DNA of 32,093 bases from Campylobacteraceae bacterium. GTDB lineage: Bacteria > Campylobacterota > Campylobacteria > Campylobacterales > Campylobacteraceae. The position numbers and the translations under genes were made by a program. The DNA lies in contig JAISAU010000005.1 of NCBI GenBank assembly GCA_031266555.1, positions 1 through 32,093 on the forward strand, given 5' to 3'. Positions 1 to 8,367 of the stretch are shown piece by piece (the stretch's first letter is position 1; each line of letters begins with the position of its first letter). The notes under the pieces are model-generated. The model was not told the origin of the DNA. It worked only from the letters and a program-made list of their open reading frames with translations, and ran no database searches.

Positions 1-3000
1 CCATTTTCACCGTAAAGAATGTCGTTTCCATCTCCGCCATAAATAGTATCATCCCCATTTTGGGCATATATTGTATCATTGCCGGAAAGCGCATGAAAAT
101 CATTATTTTCATCGCCGAGCGTAAAAGTATCATTGCTTTCAGTAGCAGTTAAAAACTCATTTGAACTTAGTATCTCTCCATTATCAAACAGCACTATCTC
201 TACTCTGTTTTGTTGCGCCAAATACCAGTCTTTAACTTTTATGACATCGTTCAACTCTTCTGCCAATTTACCATACTCCCTTATCCCTATTAGCAAGTCG
301 TTATTTTTCCGCCAATACACCACGTCACTTGATGTTAATCCGCCTGTCATTTTGATTGTATCAAGTCCTGAATTGTCTACAACGGTATCATGTCCCATAC
401 CTTTTGAGAATATATACGTATCATTGCCTTGCTCGCCAAACAGTGTATCTTCTCCTATGCCGCCGTCTATAATATCGTTACCGCTTCCGCCGTAAATAGT
501 ATCATTGCCGCTATCTCCGTTTAAAATATCGTCATAGTTATAGCCCTTTATCACATCGTCTCCGCCATGAGCACTTATAATATTCGGAGCATTATCAATA
601 CCTCTAATACTTTCTCCCGCATCAGTTCCTATAGCAGATATAATATCCGAAGCAGATAGACTTGTGCCATCACTAAACTCAATTTTCTCAACTCTTCCAG
701 CGCCGTACCAGTCTTTGATTATAATTCTGTCTTCCAGTTTAAAAAACGACTTGGATCCTTCTTTGATGCCTATAACAAGATTATTATCATACACCTTAAA
801 CGCTATATCGTCTCTGCTTATTCCTTCATCAAAATACAGCACATCATTGCCCGCGCTATCTACAATAAAATCTCTGCCGCCACCTTTTGAATAGATATAA
901 GTATCATTTCCAGAATCTCCTTTTAGGTAGTCATCTCCCTTACCGCCGATTAGTCTATCATTACCTGCACCGGTATCTACGATATCATCGCCATCTCCAC
1001 CGTATACTATATCGTTACCGTTTTGAGTATAGACGATATCTTCTCCGCCTTCTGCCTTTATGATATCGTCTGATGAAGTGCCTTGTATATCATCGTTGTC
1101 ATTTCCATATATGTAATAGCGGTTATTTATCCATGCGTTATTATTGAAGTCAATATCTGGAAATGCGTTATTTTTATCTATTAAAAGGATTTCACCGTCG
1201 CTAAAAATAATCTTCTCTATACCTCTATTTTCATTTTTCCAATCTTTTATAACAACAGTATCTCTTAACTGTTCATAACCCGTATTATCGTTTATTATGA
1301 TTATAAGATTATCTCCATTAACGCCTATAGTTACATCTTCTTTTGTGATTTCAGTGCCAAATACCAAAGTATCGTTTCCCGCACTTACATCAATCTCATT
1401 TTTAGAATAGAAATCATCTATCACTACAGTGAAATCGCCTCTATTATAGACATAAGTATCGTCTCCAAGACCGCCTCTTAGCACGGCCCCTTGCTCGCTA
1501 AAAATCGTATCTTTTATGCTTACATTTGCAAACAGTTTGGCTATATCGTTATTTGTTATAGCTGTTCCATCATCAAATACTATGGTTTCTATGCTGTTTT
1601 GATATTTGAAGTAATTTATGATTTTTATACTATCACCTAAATCGGCAAACTTTTTATCGCCGTCTTTAAGCGCCAATGTCAAATCGTAACCGGTCTGTTT
1701 AAATATAAGATCATCTTTGCTTATACCCTCTCCAAAAACAATCTTATCATTCTCACCTTCATCATTTATGGTATCGTGACCATCGCCTCTATTGTATACA
1801 TAAGTATCGTCTCCAAGACCGCCGTAAATAGTATCGTCACCCTGACCGCCAAATAATACATCGTCTCCTGTACCGGAATTTATAATGTCGTTTCCGGCTT
1901 CACCGTATACGGTATCATTTCCTCCATTGGAATTTATGGTATCGTTACCGTTTCCGCCATAAATGACATCTGCTTTAGAGCCTGTTATAATAGTATCATT
2001 ACCGCCCTTGGCATCAACAATGCTTGCGGTATTGTCATAAACCAAATAGTCATTCGCGTCTGTTCCAAACTCAATCTCATCAAGCTTCAAGATAGTACCG
2101 TCATGGAGTTTTAAATTTTCAATGTAACCCGATTTGAAAAAGTTTTTTATGGTTATACTGTTTGAAAGCTGGCTTATATCTTTACCGTCTTCTTTTATAT
2201 ATAAAACAAGATCATTATTGCTGGCTTTAGCTATAATATCATCCTTTACGATACCTTCTCCGAATAATAACGTATCGTTGCCGTAAGTATCGTTGATAAT
2301 ATCTTCGCCATCAGCGAGATTGAAAATATAAGTATCGTCACCGTTTCCGCCGTTTAATGTGTCGTTACCTGCTCCCCCGACAAGCGTGTCGTCTCCATCT
2401 TCACCGTTTATTATATCATCCCCGTCTTCGCCATATATGATATCGTTACCGCTTCCCGCATACACCTTATCATTCCCGCTTCCTGCATAAACAAGGTCAT
2501 CTCCTGCATTTGAATTAACCGTATCATTTCCATCTCCCACATGTATTTCATCATCGCCCGCACCTGTCGTAACAGTATCGTCGCCTCCGAGAGTATGAAC
2601 GATAGTATTATCATCATCAAATATCAGATTATCGTTGCCTTCTGTTCCTTGCTGCAGTTCGTCAAGTTTGATGATTGTACCGCTACCCAGTTTTATTGCT
2701 TCTATTCTGTTATTAGCGTTAAAATAATCTTTTATAGTAACAACATCTTTTAACTCGTTAAAACTTTTTCCTTCTTCTTTGATTCCTATAACAAGATCTT
2801 TGCCAACTATTTTAACCCACAAGTCGTCTTTGTTTATATCGCCTTTAAACTCAAGAGTGTCTATTCCAGCGTTAAATTGCGTATATCCATAGCCGCCATT
2901 GTCATATACGGTATCTTTGCCATAACCTCTTCCGAACATGTACGTATCGTTGCCAAGTCCGCCTTCAAGCAGATCGTTGCCTGCTCCGCCGTCAAGTACG

Positions 3001-4530
3001 TCATTACCTCCATTTCCGTATAGTTTATCATTACCGCTGTTGCCATATAGAGTATCGTTCCCATTTCCCGATATGACAACATCATCTCCGCCAAGCGCAT
3101 CAATCGTAACTGCGTTGTCCAAATAAATAAGATAATCATCATCTTGCGTAGGATACAAAATAGTCGTTATATCAAACCTACTTCCGTCAAAAAAGAGTAT
3201 ATTTTCGATCTTATAAGACGAATCAATATAGTTTTTAATAGTAACCTTATCGCTTAGATTATTAAACTCTACTTCCTCTTCTTTTATAGCTATTATCAGA
3301 TCATTACCGGAAAGTCTAACAATCAAATCATCTTTTGTGATATTCTCTCCAAAAGATATAGTATCTGTTCCGTAACTGTCTGTTATAGTATCTCTGCCGT
3401 CGCCTTTATTAAACATATAAGTATCATTGCCGTAACCTCCATCTAAAATATCGTTGCCTTTTCCGCCGATCAAAATATCGTCGCCATTTCCCGCATTAAT
3501 AACATCGTTACCGCTTCCAGCATTTATTACATCAGATTCGCTGCCATATATTAATATATCATTATCATCCGTACCCTGCTGTAATTCATCAAGTCTTATA
3601 ACCGTTCCGTTATTCAATTTTACAATCTCTATATGATTTATAGTAAAATAATTTTTTATTATTATTTTGTCTTTCAGCTCATCAAAGCTTTTTTCATATT
3701 CTCTTATTGCTATTATTAAATCGCTTCCATCTGATTTGGCTATTAAGTCTTCTTTGCTGATGTTTTCTCCAAATATAATAGTATCTACTCCATTCTCATC
3801 TCTTATTGTATCTGCACCATCTCCTATATTAAATATATAAATATCATCCCCATCTCCGCCATATAGAAGATCTGCACCTGTACCACCATATATTACATCG
3901 TCTCCATTTTCTCCGAAAATGATGTCCTTTCCGCTATTGCCATAAATGATATCATCACCCTCACCACCGTAAATGGTGTCATTTCCATCTCCGCCATAAA
4001 CAATATCACTTCCTCCGTTTGAACGAACAATATCGTCTCCGCCCTTAGCATACAATATATCGTTATCATCTCCTGTCTCTATCACTTCAGCACCATCAGT
4101 TACATATAAGCTTAAAATCTCTTCGCTGTTAGATGTTATTTTATCCCCGCTGGCAAATAGAAATTCTTCTATCTGATTTTGCTTAAATCTAAAACCAATA
4201 ATGATTATGCTGTCAGAATCTTTTATTGATATAATCAAATCATTATTATTTAATCTAAAACTTATATCATGTCTTTCTATGCCATCGCCAAATACTATTT
4301 TGTCAGTGCCATTAGTATCGGATATAATTTTATAGCCATCATTAAGATTGTAAAAATATGCGTCGTTAGAATTTTTGGAAATTATTTTGTCATTGCCGCT
4401 TCCTGCATAAATAGATGTACTGCCGTAATTTGAAATGATTTCCATATTATTGTTGTCATTGTTTCCAAAAACTATAGCATCCGTATTTAATGTCAGATTT
4501 TGATTGTCTACAAAATAAACATCGCCATAT
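1..4530 (-). repeat. Array of nine RTX modules inside the giant protein
   Basis: Each module combines several GGxGxDxxx nonapeptides with a longer linker of the hemolysin-type calcium-binding-related kind (pattern: NDTYxFxxGDGxDTI, then a DLxxxxxGNDLxIxI strand, then IKNYF or IKDWY, then IExIxFxDG). The nine linkers lie near 4350-4100, 3850-3560, 3420-3130, 2940-2620, 2330-2010, 1810-1560, 1450-1110, 905-600 and 430-120. Spacing varies from roughly 370 to 610 bases, so modules differ in nonapeptide number. The two linkers nearest the C-terminus that I read, and the one before them, use IKDWY or VKDWY instead of the IKNYF form seen earlier. The array continues past the left edge. Confidence 0.9.
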
Positions 4531-7223
4531 TTTTCGCTATTAAATATGGTGGCTATAATTGCTCTGGTGTCATTATCTTCTATTTGTGCCAAAGAACTCT
4601 CCAAATCAAATTTAATATACACACCTTTTAAGTTGTTTAAAACAACGGCCAAAAAGTATTTATATTTACTGTCCTCTGTAACTGTATTCATGAAAGATAT
4701 AAAACTGTCATTAAATTTCTCGTTGTCATATACATTAAACTTACCAGATTGAACGTTATACGCATAGCAATCCTCAAAATATTGCATATAGTATGTCTGC
4801 ATAGCAAATACAGCTTGATATCTTTTTACCAAGGAATCATAACTATCTAATATATATTGTTCATTAGTGTAACTTGTTTTATGGTAACGTCCTTTTGTAT
4901 TTTCATTTATATGCACTTCTACAGCGCTGGAATTAACAAGTTTATCGCTAAAATGTTCAAGTATCCAAAGTTTTATACCTGTTACTTTTTTGAGTATTCC
5001 TTCGCTAAAATCCTCTTTTTGTATATTATGCTCTTCAGCCATTTTGTAAAAACCAGACCACTCGGCAACAAACTCGTCAAAGTTGTTTATGACTTTATCT
5101 ATATCGTATGTGTATTCAAGAGCTAGATTTTTAAAGTTTTCATCTATATTGTACGCCACAAATGTATCGTGCGTAAAACTTGAACCTTTTATATTAGGCA
5201 TAGAGTATGTAACGAAGTCTATCCTTTCAAGATCAAAAGCTTGATACAGCTTATTTCTTGGTATATATTCCAGAACCAGATCTGCTGCCAAATGCTCATT
5301 CGCATTGCCGTCTGTATATCGCGACGCGTCCGTTATCAAGGCTCCGTCTATCTCTATCATCGTTTTTGTGGAATTAAGGTTTATGGACTTTATGCCTGCC
5401 TCACCTAAACTCTTTAACTCTCCCTCGTCTACTTTGCCGTTTTGGTTAAGGTCTTGCCATAATTGCAGACGATTAAAAAGCACATCTTTTTTATCTATTT
5501 TATTATCATAATTACTATCGGCAACTTCTTTTAACTCATCAAATCCATTTTTTGTATTGTTTCCAAATAGTTCATTTATACCATCTATCTTACCGTCGCC
5601 GTTCTTATCGTAAACAAGAAATGCGTCGTTTGAATTCAGCCATGAGACTCTATCCTTAAATCCGTCTCCGTCTAAATCAAAATAAACTTCCGAAGATGAA
5701 AGAGCTATTGTAGATAATTTACCGTCTTTATCCATATCAAATGCGAGAGGGTCTGTCATTACTATTTTATCAGGGTCGAAACCGCTGCATTCATCTCCGC
5801 ACATGCATTCGTCTCCGCAGTCGCATTCTCCTGCGCCGAATATTTCTCCTATGGCTTCTTTCTTGCTCTCACTGATCTCTACTTTAACATCGTTGTCAGC
5901 GCCCTCTTGAGGATTTTCATTTATGATTTTAGCCTCCGAAAGAATAACTTTAAAATCAAGTCCCTCTTTCATAGCTTCACAACCTTCGCTCTCTTCTTCT
6001 TCGGCTGTTATATCAAATTCTAAAGTTACCTCCTTGCTTCCCGCTTTTATCACTATTTTCCCATCGTTGTTATCCTTGAAATGTTCGCCAAGTTTAGCAT
6101 CAAGATTGCTTGTTTTATACGATACTTCCACATCGCTTTCAAGCTCTTTAGACAAGGAAATGGTAAACTTTGCGCTGTCATTATCAGAACCTTCATATTT
6201 TATAGCCACATACGCAGTATTTCCAAGCTCTATACCAAGATCTCCATTTTCAAAGTTTTCTATAGTTAGTTTAGCGCCGCCGAGACTAACAGTGAGTAGC
6301 TTAGAATCCTCGTCATAGATATAAGTCTCTCCATGAGAACCTCGGTATTTATTCTCTTCACCTTTTACTTCATCTCCACCTGTTAAATTTATGCTTTTGA
6401 ACACTACCTTACCATTGCCATCCTCATCATTTATAATATCGCCGTCAGAAGCATAATACGTATCAAATCCTAAACCACCATTTAGTTTAACACCACCTCT
6501 ACCTATAGTATGTATAGTATCATCGCCTCCGCCACCATTTGCAATAACATTTTCATGGTGTACCATTATAATATCTTCACCATCTCCACCAGCTACCGCT
6601 ATATTGCCTTCAGCAGTATAAATAACACTTATATTGCTATTGGTAAATGTTACTCGACGATATCCATTTTCTTCAGTAATAAAAGTATCCAGCTCTGCTT
6701 GTTTTATTGCATCGTATTCTTGTTGTGCTGCTTGTTTCGTTCTTTGGTATTCATTGTATTCTTCTTCGGTAATTTTTATATATGCGTGTTCACCATCGTC
6801 ATATGTCCATCCAAGCGGAATTCGTGCATACGGAACAAGTTCTCCACCTAAGACTTGATAATCTTTGACATAATCCCACGGTCCTATACTCATATTTGAT
6901 GGACGTACATATGTATAAAGACGCCTCATGGCTTCTCCTGGTGTAATATCAAACATAGCCAAACCTATGCTAATTAACAATCCACCTGGTGCAAAAGCAG
7001 TAATAACAGAAAGCGCTGCAAGATCAACTGCATTTTTAATGAAAACCTCATCTATAGGCTCGCCTTGTGCGACATCTATCGCAAAATTTATAACTGAACC
7101 TGCAACTCCAAACTTTCCAAAAATAACCTTTTTGCTGGATATTTTTTGAATAGAATCGTCTTTTAACATGGTATAAATACCCAAAGCCTTTTGCGCATTG
7201 TTAATTGCTTCTTGATTTGTCAT
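1..7223 (-). CDS. Giant RTX (hemolysin-type Ca2+-binding) secreted protein, 3' end outside window
   Basis: The frame is open from ATG at 7223 to the window edge, at least 2407 residues with no stop; I checked the frame near 5753, 3002, 1511 and 50. Layout: residues 1-220 carry a hydrophobic Gly/Ala-rich segment (about 65-95) and an acidic Lys/Glu region; a first short GGxGxD patch lies near 210-260; a Calx-beta-like segment spans about 330-435; a Cys cluster is at 467-479; a FrpC-like EF-hand self-processing module starts at the D491-P492 bond; an RTX-free region spans about 665-895; then nine RTX modules run to the edge. No signal peptide is visible, as expected for type I secretion; the C-terminal secretion signal and any transporter genes lie outside. 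The start overlaps the upstream stop as ATGA, with AAGGAG 5 nt upstream. Role inferred: surface or secreted toxin or adhesin. Confidence 0.93.
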   Translation of the reverse strand, partial: MTNQEAINNAQKALGIYTMLKDDSIQKISSKKVIFGKFGVAGSVINFAIDVAQGEPIDEVFIKNAVDLAALSVITAFAPGGLLISIGLAMFDITPGEAMRRLYTYVRPSNMSIGPWDYVKDYQVLGGELVPYARIPLGWTYDDGEHAYIKITEEEYNEYQRTKQAAQQEYDAIKQAELDTFITEENGYRRVTFTNSNISVIYTAEGNIAVAGGDGEDIIMVHHENVIANGGGGDDTIHTIGRGGVKLNGGLGFDTYYASDGDIINDEDGNGKVVFKSINLTGGDEVKGEENKYRGSHGETYIYDEDSKLLTVSLGGAKLTIENFENGDLGIELGNTAYVAIKYEGSDNDSAKFTISLSKELESDVEVSYKTSNLDAKLGEHFKDNNDGKIVIKAGSKEVTLEFDITAEEEESEGCEAMKEGLDFKVILSEAKIINENPQEGADNDVKVEISESKKEAIGEIFGAGECDCGDECMCGDECSGFDPDKIVMTDPLAFDMDKDGKLSTIALSSSEVYFDLDGDGFKDRVSWLNSNDAFLVYDKNGDGKIDGINELFGNNTKNGFDELKEVADSNYDNKIDKKDVLFNRLQLWQDLNQNGKVDEGELKSLGEAGIKSINLNSTKTMIEIDGALITDASRYTDGNANEHLAADLVLEYIPRNKLYQAFDLERIDFVTYSMPNIKGSSFTHDTFVAYNIDENFKNLALEYTYDIDKVINNFDEFVAEWSGFYKMAEEHNIQKEDFSEGILKKVTGIKLWILEHFSDKLVNSSAVEVHINENTKGRYHKTSYTNEQYILDSYDSLVKRYQAVFAMQTYYMQYFEDCYAYNVQSGKFNVYDNEKFNDSFISFMNTVTEDSKYKYFLAVVLNNLKGVYIKFDLESSLAQIEDNDTRAIIATIFNSEKYGDVYFVDNQNLTLNTDAIVFGNNDNNNMEIISNYGSTSIYAGSGNDKIISKNSNDAYFYNLNDGYKIISDTNGTDKIVFGDGIERHDISFRLNNNDLIISIKDSDSIIIIGFRFKQNQIEEFLFASGDKITSNSEEILSLYVTDGAEVIETGDDNDILYAKGGDDIVRSNGGSDIVYGGDGNDTIYGGEGDDIIYGNSGKDIIFGENGDDVIYGGTGADLLYGGDGDDIYIFNIGDGADTIRDENGVDTIIFGENISKEDLIAKSDGSDLIIAIREYEKSFDELKDKIIIKNYFTINHIEIVKLNNGTVIRLDELQQGTDDNDILIYGSESDVINAGSGNDVINAGNGDDILIGGKGNDILDGGYGNDTYMFNKGDGRDTITDSYGTDTISFGENITKDDLIVRLSGNDLIIAIKEEEVEFNNLSDKVTIKNYIDSSYKIENILFFDGSRFDITTILYPTQDDDYLIYLDNAVTIDALGGDDVVISGNGNDTLYGNSGNDKLYGNGGNDVLDGGAGNDLLEGGLGNDTYMFGRGYGKDTVYDNGGYGYTQFNAGIDTLEFKGDINKDDLWVKIVGKDLVIGIKEEGKSFNELKDVVTIKDYFNANNRIEAIKLGSGTIIKLDELQQGTEGNDNLIFDDDNTIVHTLGGDDTVTTGAGDDEIHVGDGNDTVNSNAGDDLVYAGSGNDKVYAGSGNDIIYGEDGDDIINGEDGDDTLVGGAGNDTLNGGNGDDTYIFNLADGEDIINDTYGNDTLLFGEGIVKDDIIAKASNNDLVLYIKEDGKDISQLSNSITIKNFFKSGYIENLKLHDGTILKLDEIEFGTDANDYLVYDNTASIVDAKGGNDTIITGSKADVIYGGNGNDTINSNGGNDTVYGEAGNDIINSGTGDDVLFGGQGDDTIYGGLGDDTYVYNRGDGHDTINDEGENDKIVFGEGISKDDLIFKQTGYDLTLALKDGDKKFADLGDSIKIINYFKYQNSIETIVFDDGTAITNNDIAKLFANVSIKDTIFSEQGAVLRGGLGDDTYVYNRGDFTVVIDDFYSKNEIDVSAGNDTLVFGTEITKEDVTIGVNGDNLIIIINDNTGYEQLRDTVVIKDWKNENRGIEKIIFSDGEILLIDKNNAFPDIDFNNNAWINNRYYIYGNDNDDIQGTSSDDIIKAEGGEDIVYTQNGNDIVYGGDGDDIVDTGAGNDRLIGGKGDDYLKGDSGNDTYIYSKGGGRDFIVDSAGNDVLYFDEGISRDDIAFKVYDNNLVIGIKEGSKSFFKLEDRIIIKDWYGAGRVEKIEFSDGTSLSASDIISAIGTDAGESIRGIDNAPNIISAHGGDDVIKGYNYDDILNGDSGNDTIYGGSGNDIIDGGIGEDTLFGEQGNDTYIFSKGMGHDTVVDNSGLDTIKMTGGLTSSDVVYWRKNNDLLIGIREYGKLAEELNDVIKVKDWYLAQQNRVEIVLFDNGEILSSNEFLTATESNDTFTLGDENNDFHALSGNDTIYAQNGDDTIYGGDGNDILYGEN
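5230..5753 (-). other. FrpC-type self-processing module (EF-hand-like, Asp-Pro scissile bond)
   Basis: The segment begins MTDPLAFDMDKDG and continues with FDLDGDG, DKNGDGKIDGINELFG, DSNYDNKIDKKD and DLNQNGKVDEGEL, four Asp-rich Ca2+-loop-like motifs. This order matches the self-processing module of Neisseria FrpC and Actinobacillus ApxIVA, in which Ca2+ triggers autocatalytic cleavage of an Asp-Pro bond at the module's N-terminal edge and allows isopeptide linkage of the new Asp end to lysines. Here the matching bond is D491-P492 (codons 5753-5748). A second Asp-Pro lies a few residues upstream in GFDPDK. The activity is inferred from family resemblance only. Confidence 0.7.
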
Positions 7224-7861
7224 AATAGCTCCTTATCGGAAATTAATTCTTGAAACTGATAGTAGTTGTCCCAAAACACTTTTGCTTGTTCTGTGTCAAA
7301 AATAGGTTTTTTAATCATAAAATATTTTCTTACTTCTTGATACTCATATTCTGTTGCGGGCAATATATTTATAAATTTATCACCGTTAAAAACTATAATT
7401 GCGTCAAAGAAACGATATTTTGAACCTCTTTTGAAAAGATGAAAAAAGAATTTTATGATTATAATTGGTAAATACCATAGCAACCATGCTAATGGCAAAA
7501 AAAATATTTTTTGTATTTTTTTTACTGTTTCAGATACCAACTGTGACTTGTGATAAATAATAAAAAATGTTCTATTTATGCTTGCAACTTCATCTAAATT
7601 TATCTTCTCAAGAACTTTATCTTTGTGAAGGAATTTAATTGAATTATTAGATAAAACTATTGTTCTTTTGTCAAATGCTCTAAAAAATATGCGCATATTT
7701 CCATATATCACAGCAGCTGCCAAACCACAAGCAATAGGGCTGGCTTTTGGTACATAAAACAAAGCGTAAACTAACATTGGCATTGCAAGCAAATGATATA
7801 AAGGGAAAAATATATAATTGTAGTCTTTTATTATTATAGGATTTTTGTCGTAATCTCTCAT
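7220..7861 (-). CDS. Small membrane protein A with PH-like segment, translationally coupled to the RTX gene
   Basis: 213 residues. The start MRDYDKNPIIIKDYNYIF is shared with two other intact genes and one broken gene in this window. Two hydrophobic segments (about 18-37 and 42-60) are followed by a beta-rich stretch (KRTIVLSNNSIKF, DKVLEKINLDEVASI) that resembles bacterial PH domains (bPH_2 type), a further hydrophobic stretch (about 118-140), and a conserved tail (FFDAIIVF, FINILPATEYEYQEVRKYF). Its stop overlaps the RTX start as ATGA and its last codons carry the RTX ribosome binding site. The obligate coupling suggests a partner of the RTX protein, such as immunity, membrane anchoring or secretion accessory; none of these is shown. 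Upstream lies a decayed RTX N-terminus and a repeated AT-rich element. Confidence 0.85.
   Translation of the reverse strand: MRDYDKNPIIIKDYNYIFFPLYHLLAMPMLVYALFYVPKASPIACGLAAAVIYGNMRIFFRAFDKRTIVLSNNSIKFLHKDKVLEKINLDEVASINRTFFIIYHKSQLVSETVKKIQKIFFLPLAWLLWYLPIIIIKFFFHLFKRGSKYRFFDAIIVFNGDKFINILPATEYEYQEVRKYFMIKKPIFDTEQAKVFWDNYYQFQELISDKELL
7229..7234 (-). promoter_or_regulatory. Shine-Dalgarno of the RTX gene, embedded in the upstream coding sequence
   Basis: AAGGAG lies 5 nt before the RTX ATG and is read as part of the Lys-Glu codons at the end (DKELL) of the upstream membrane protein. The same arrangement occurs at 10953-10958 (5 nt before ATG 10947) and 11721-11726 (8 nt before ATG 11712). 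The site supports the start at 7223 and implies coupled translation. Confidence 0.75.
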
Positions 7862-7877
7862 GTTATTTATTTACTCC

Positions 7878-7967
7878 CTACAAACTTTCTTTCCAAAAGT
7901 AATCTTTTGCTAAAACATAAATACTTATAGTCTTTTATGTATTGTCAATCGCTTCTTGTTTTATCGT
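7878..7967 (-). pseudogene. Relic of RTX N-terminus (start codon and frame lost)
   Basis: Read on the minus strand from 7967 it gives TIKQEAIDNT, stop, KTISIYVLAKDYFWKESL, stop. This aligns with the RTX start MTNQEAINNAQKALGIYTMLKD and with the relic at 11587-11712. The initiating ATG appears as ACG, one codon is TAA, and about 11 codons after LAKD are missing. It ends 16 bases before the start of membrane protein A. The same relic-then-paralogue order is seen at 11712-10944, so the pair probably duplicated as a unit after the RTX body was lost. Confidence 0.7.
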
Positions 7968-7972
7968 CTGGT

Positions 7973-8060
7973 AACTTAAAAAAATCAAATAATGTTCTAG
8001 AAAAATAATTTTGCATTATTGCTTATATTAACTTATATTTATATTAATAATTTAATTCGA
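7973..8060 (-). repeat. AT-rich upstream repeat, copy 1
   Basis: About 88 bases that align closely, by eye at roughly 85 percent identity, with 10344-10431. The two share the core TTATATTAACTTATATTTAT and the TCAAATAAT end. It lies directly before the RTX N-terminal relic, whereas copy 2 lies before the 139-residue gene, so it probably carries a promoter copied along with the cassette. The flanking 8061-8227 is AT-rich and I see no gene in it. Confidence 0.7.
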
Positions 8061-8227
8061 ATACACTTTAAATATAATTTTTTGTTATTTGTAATGTACA
8101 TGTCAAAAATATACACTTAAAAGATATTTTTGAAAATGAAAAATGTTTTTTAAATTTGCTTTCTTTATTATTTTCTATTGTTATTTTCTCAATCATCAAT
8201 TTTTACCTTGAAAAATACTCTCTTTAA

Positions 8228-8326
8228 TCAAAATACTTTTTCTCTGTTTGACGTCAAATCAGAAGGAACTGTTTTAGAACCGTAAAGATAAAGATTTGTG
8301 ATTTCCTCTGCTGTTAATATAGCCAA
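8228..8326 (-). pseudogene. 32-codon relic resembling the N-terminus of a second secreted-protein type
   Basis: A TTG start with a strong ribosome binding site (AAGGAG, 6 nt spacing) opens a 32-residue frame beginning MAILTAEEITNLYLYGSKT and ending at TGA 8228. It sits 41 bases after the stop of the 377-residue membrane protein. The placement, a short N-terminal piece after a membrane-protein gene, copies the layout of the RTX relics, but the sequence is different. I read it as the leftover start of another large gene whose body was deleted. It could also be a genuine small protein. Family not confirmed. Confidence 0.45.
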
Positions 8327-8367
8327 TTTGTACTCCTTAAAAATCTATTTTTTAGCTTGATTGAATT

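Noticed and set aside
1-4530. Regular repeats that could suggest a CRISPR array or tandem satellite
   Set aside because: The repeats are degenerate, keep one reading frame and translate to RTX nonapeptides; there are no unique spacers of equal length.
133-6858. Many plus-strand frames of 60-130 codons across the RTX gene
   Set aside because: They are low-complexity Ser/Pro/Leu-rich shadows of the repeated RTX coding sequence on the other strand, with no ribosome binding sites.
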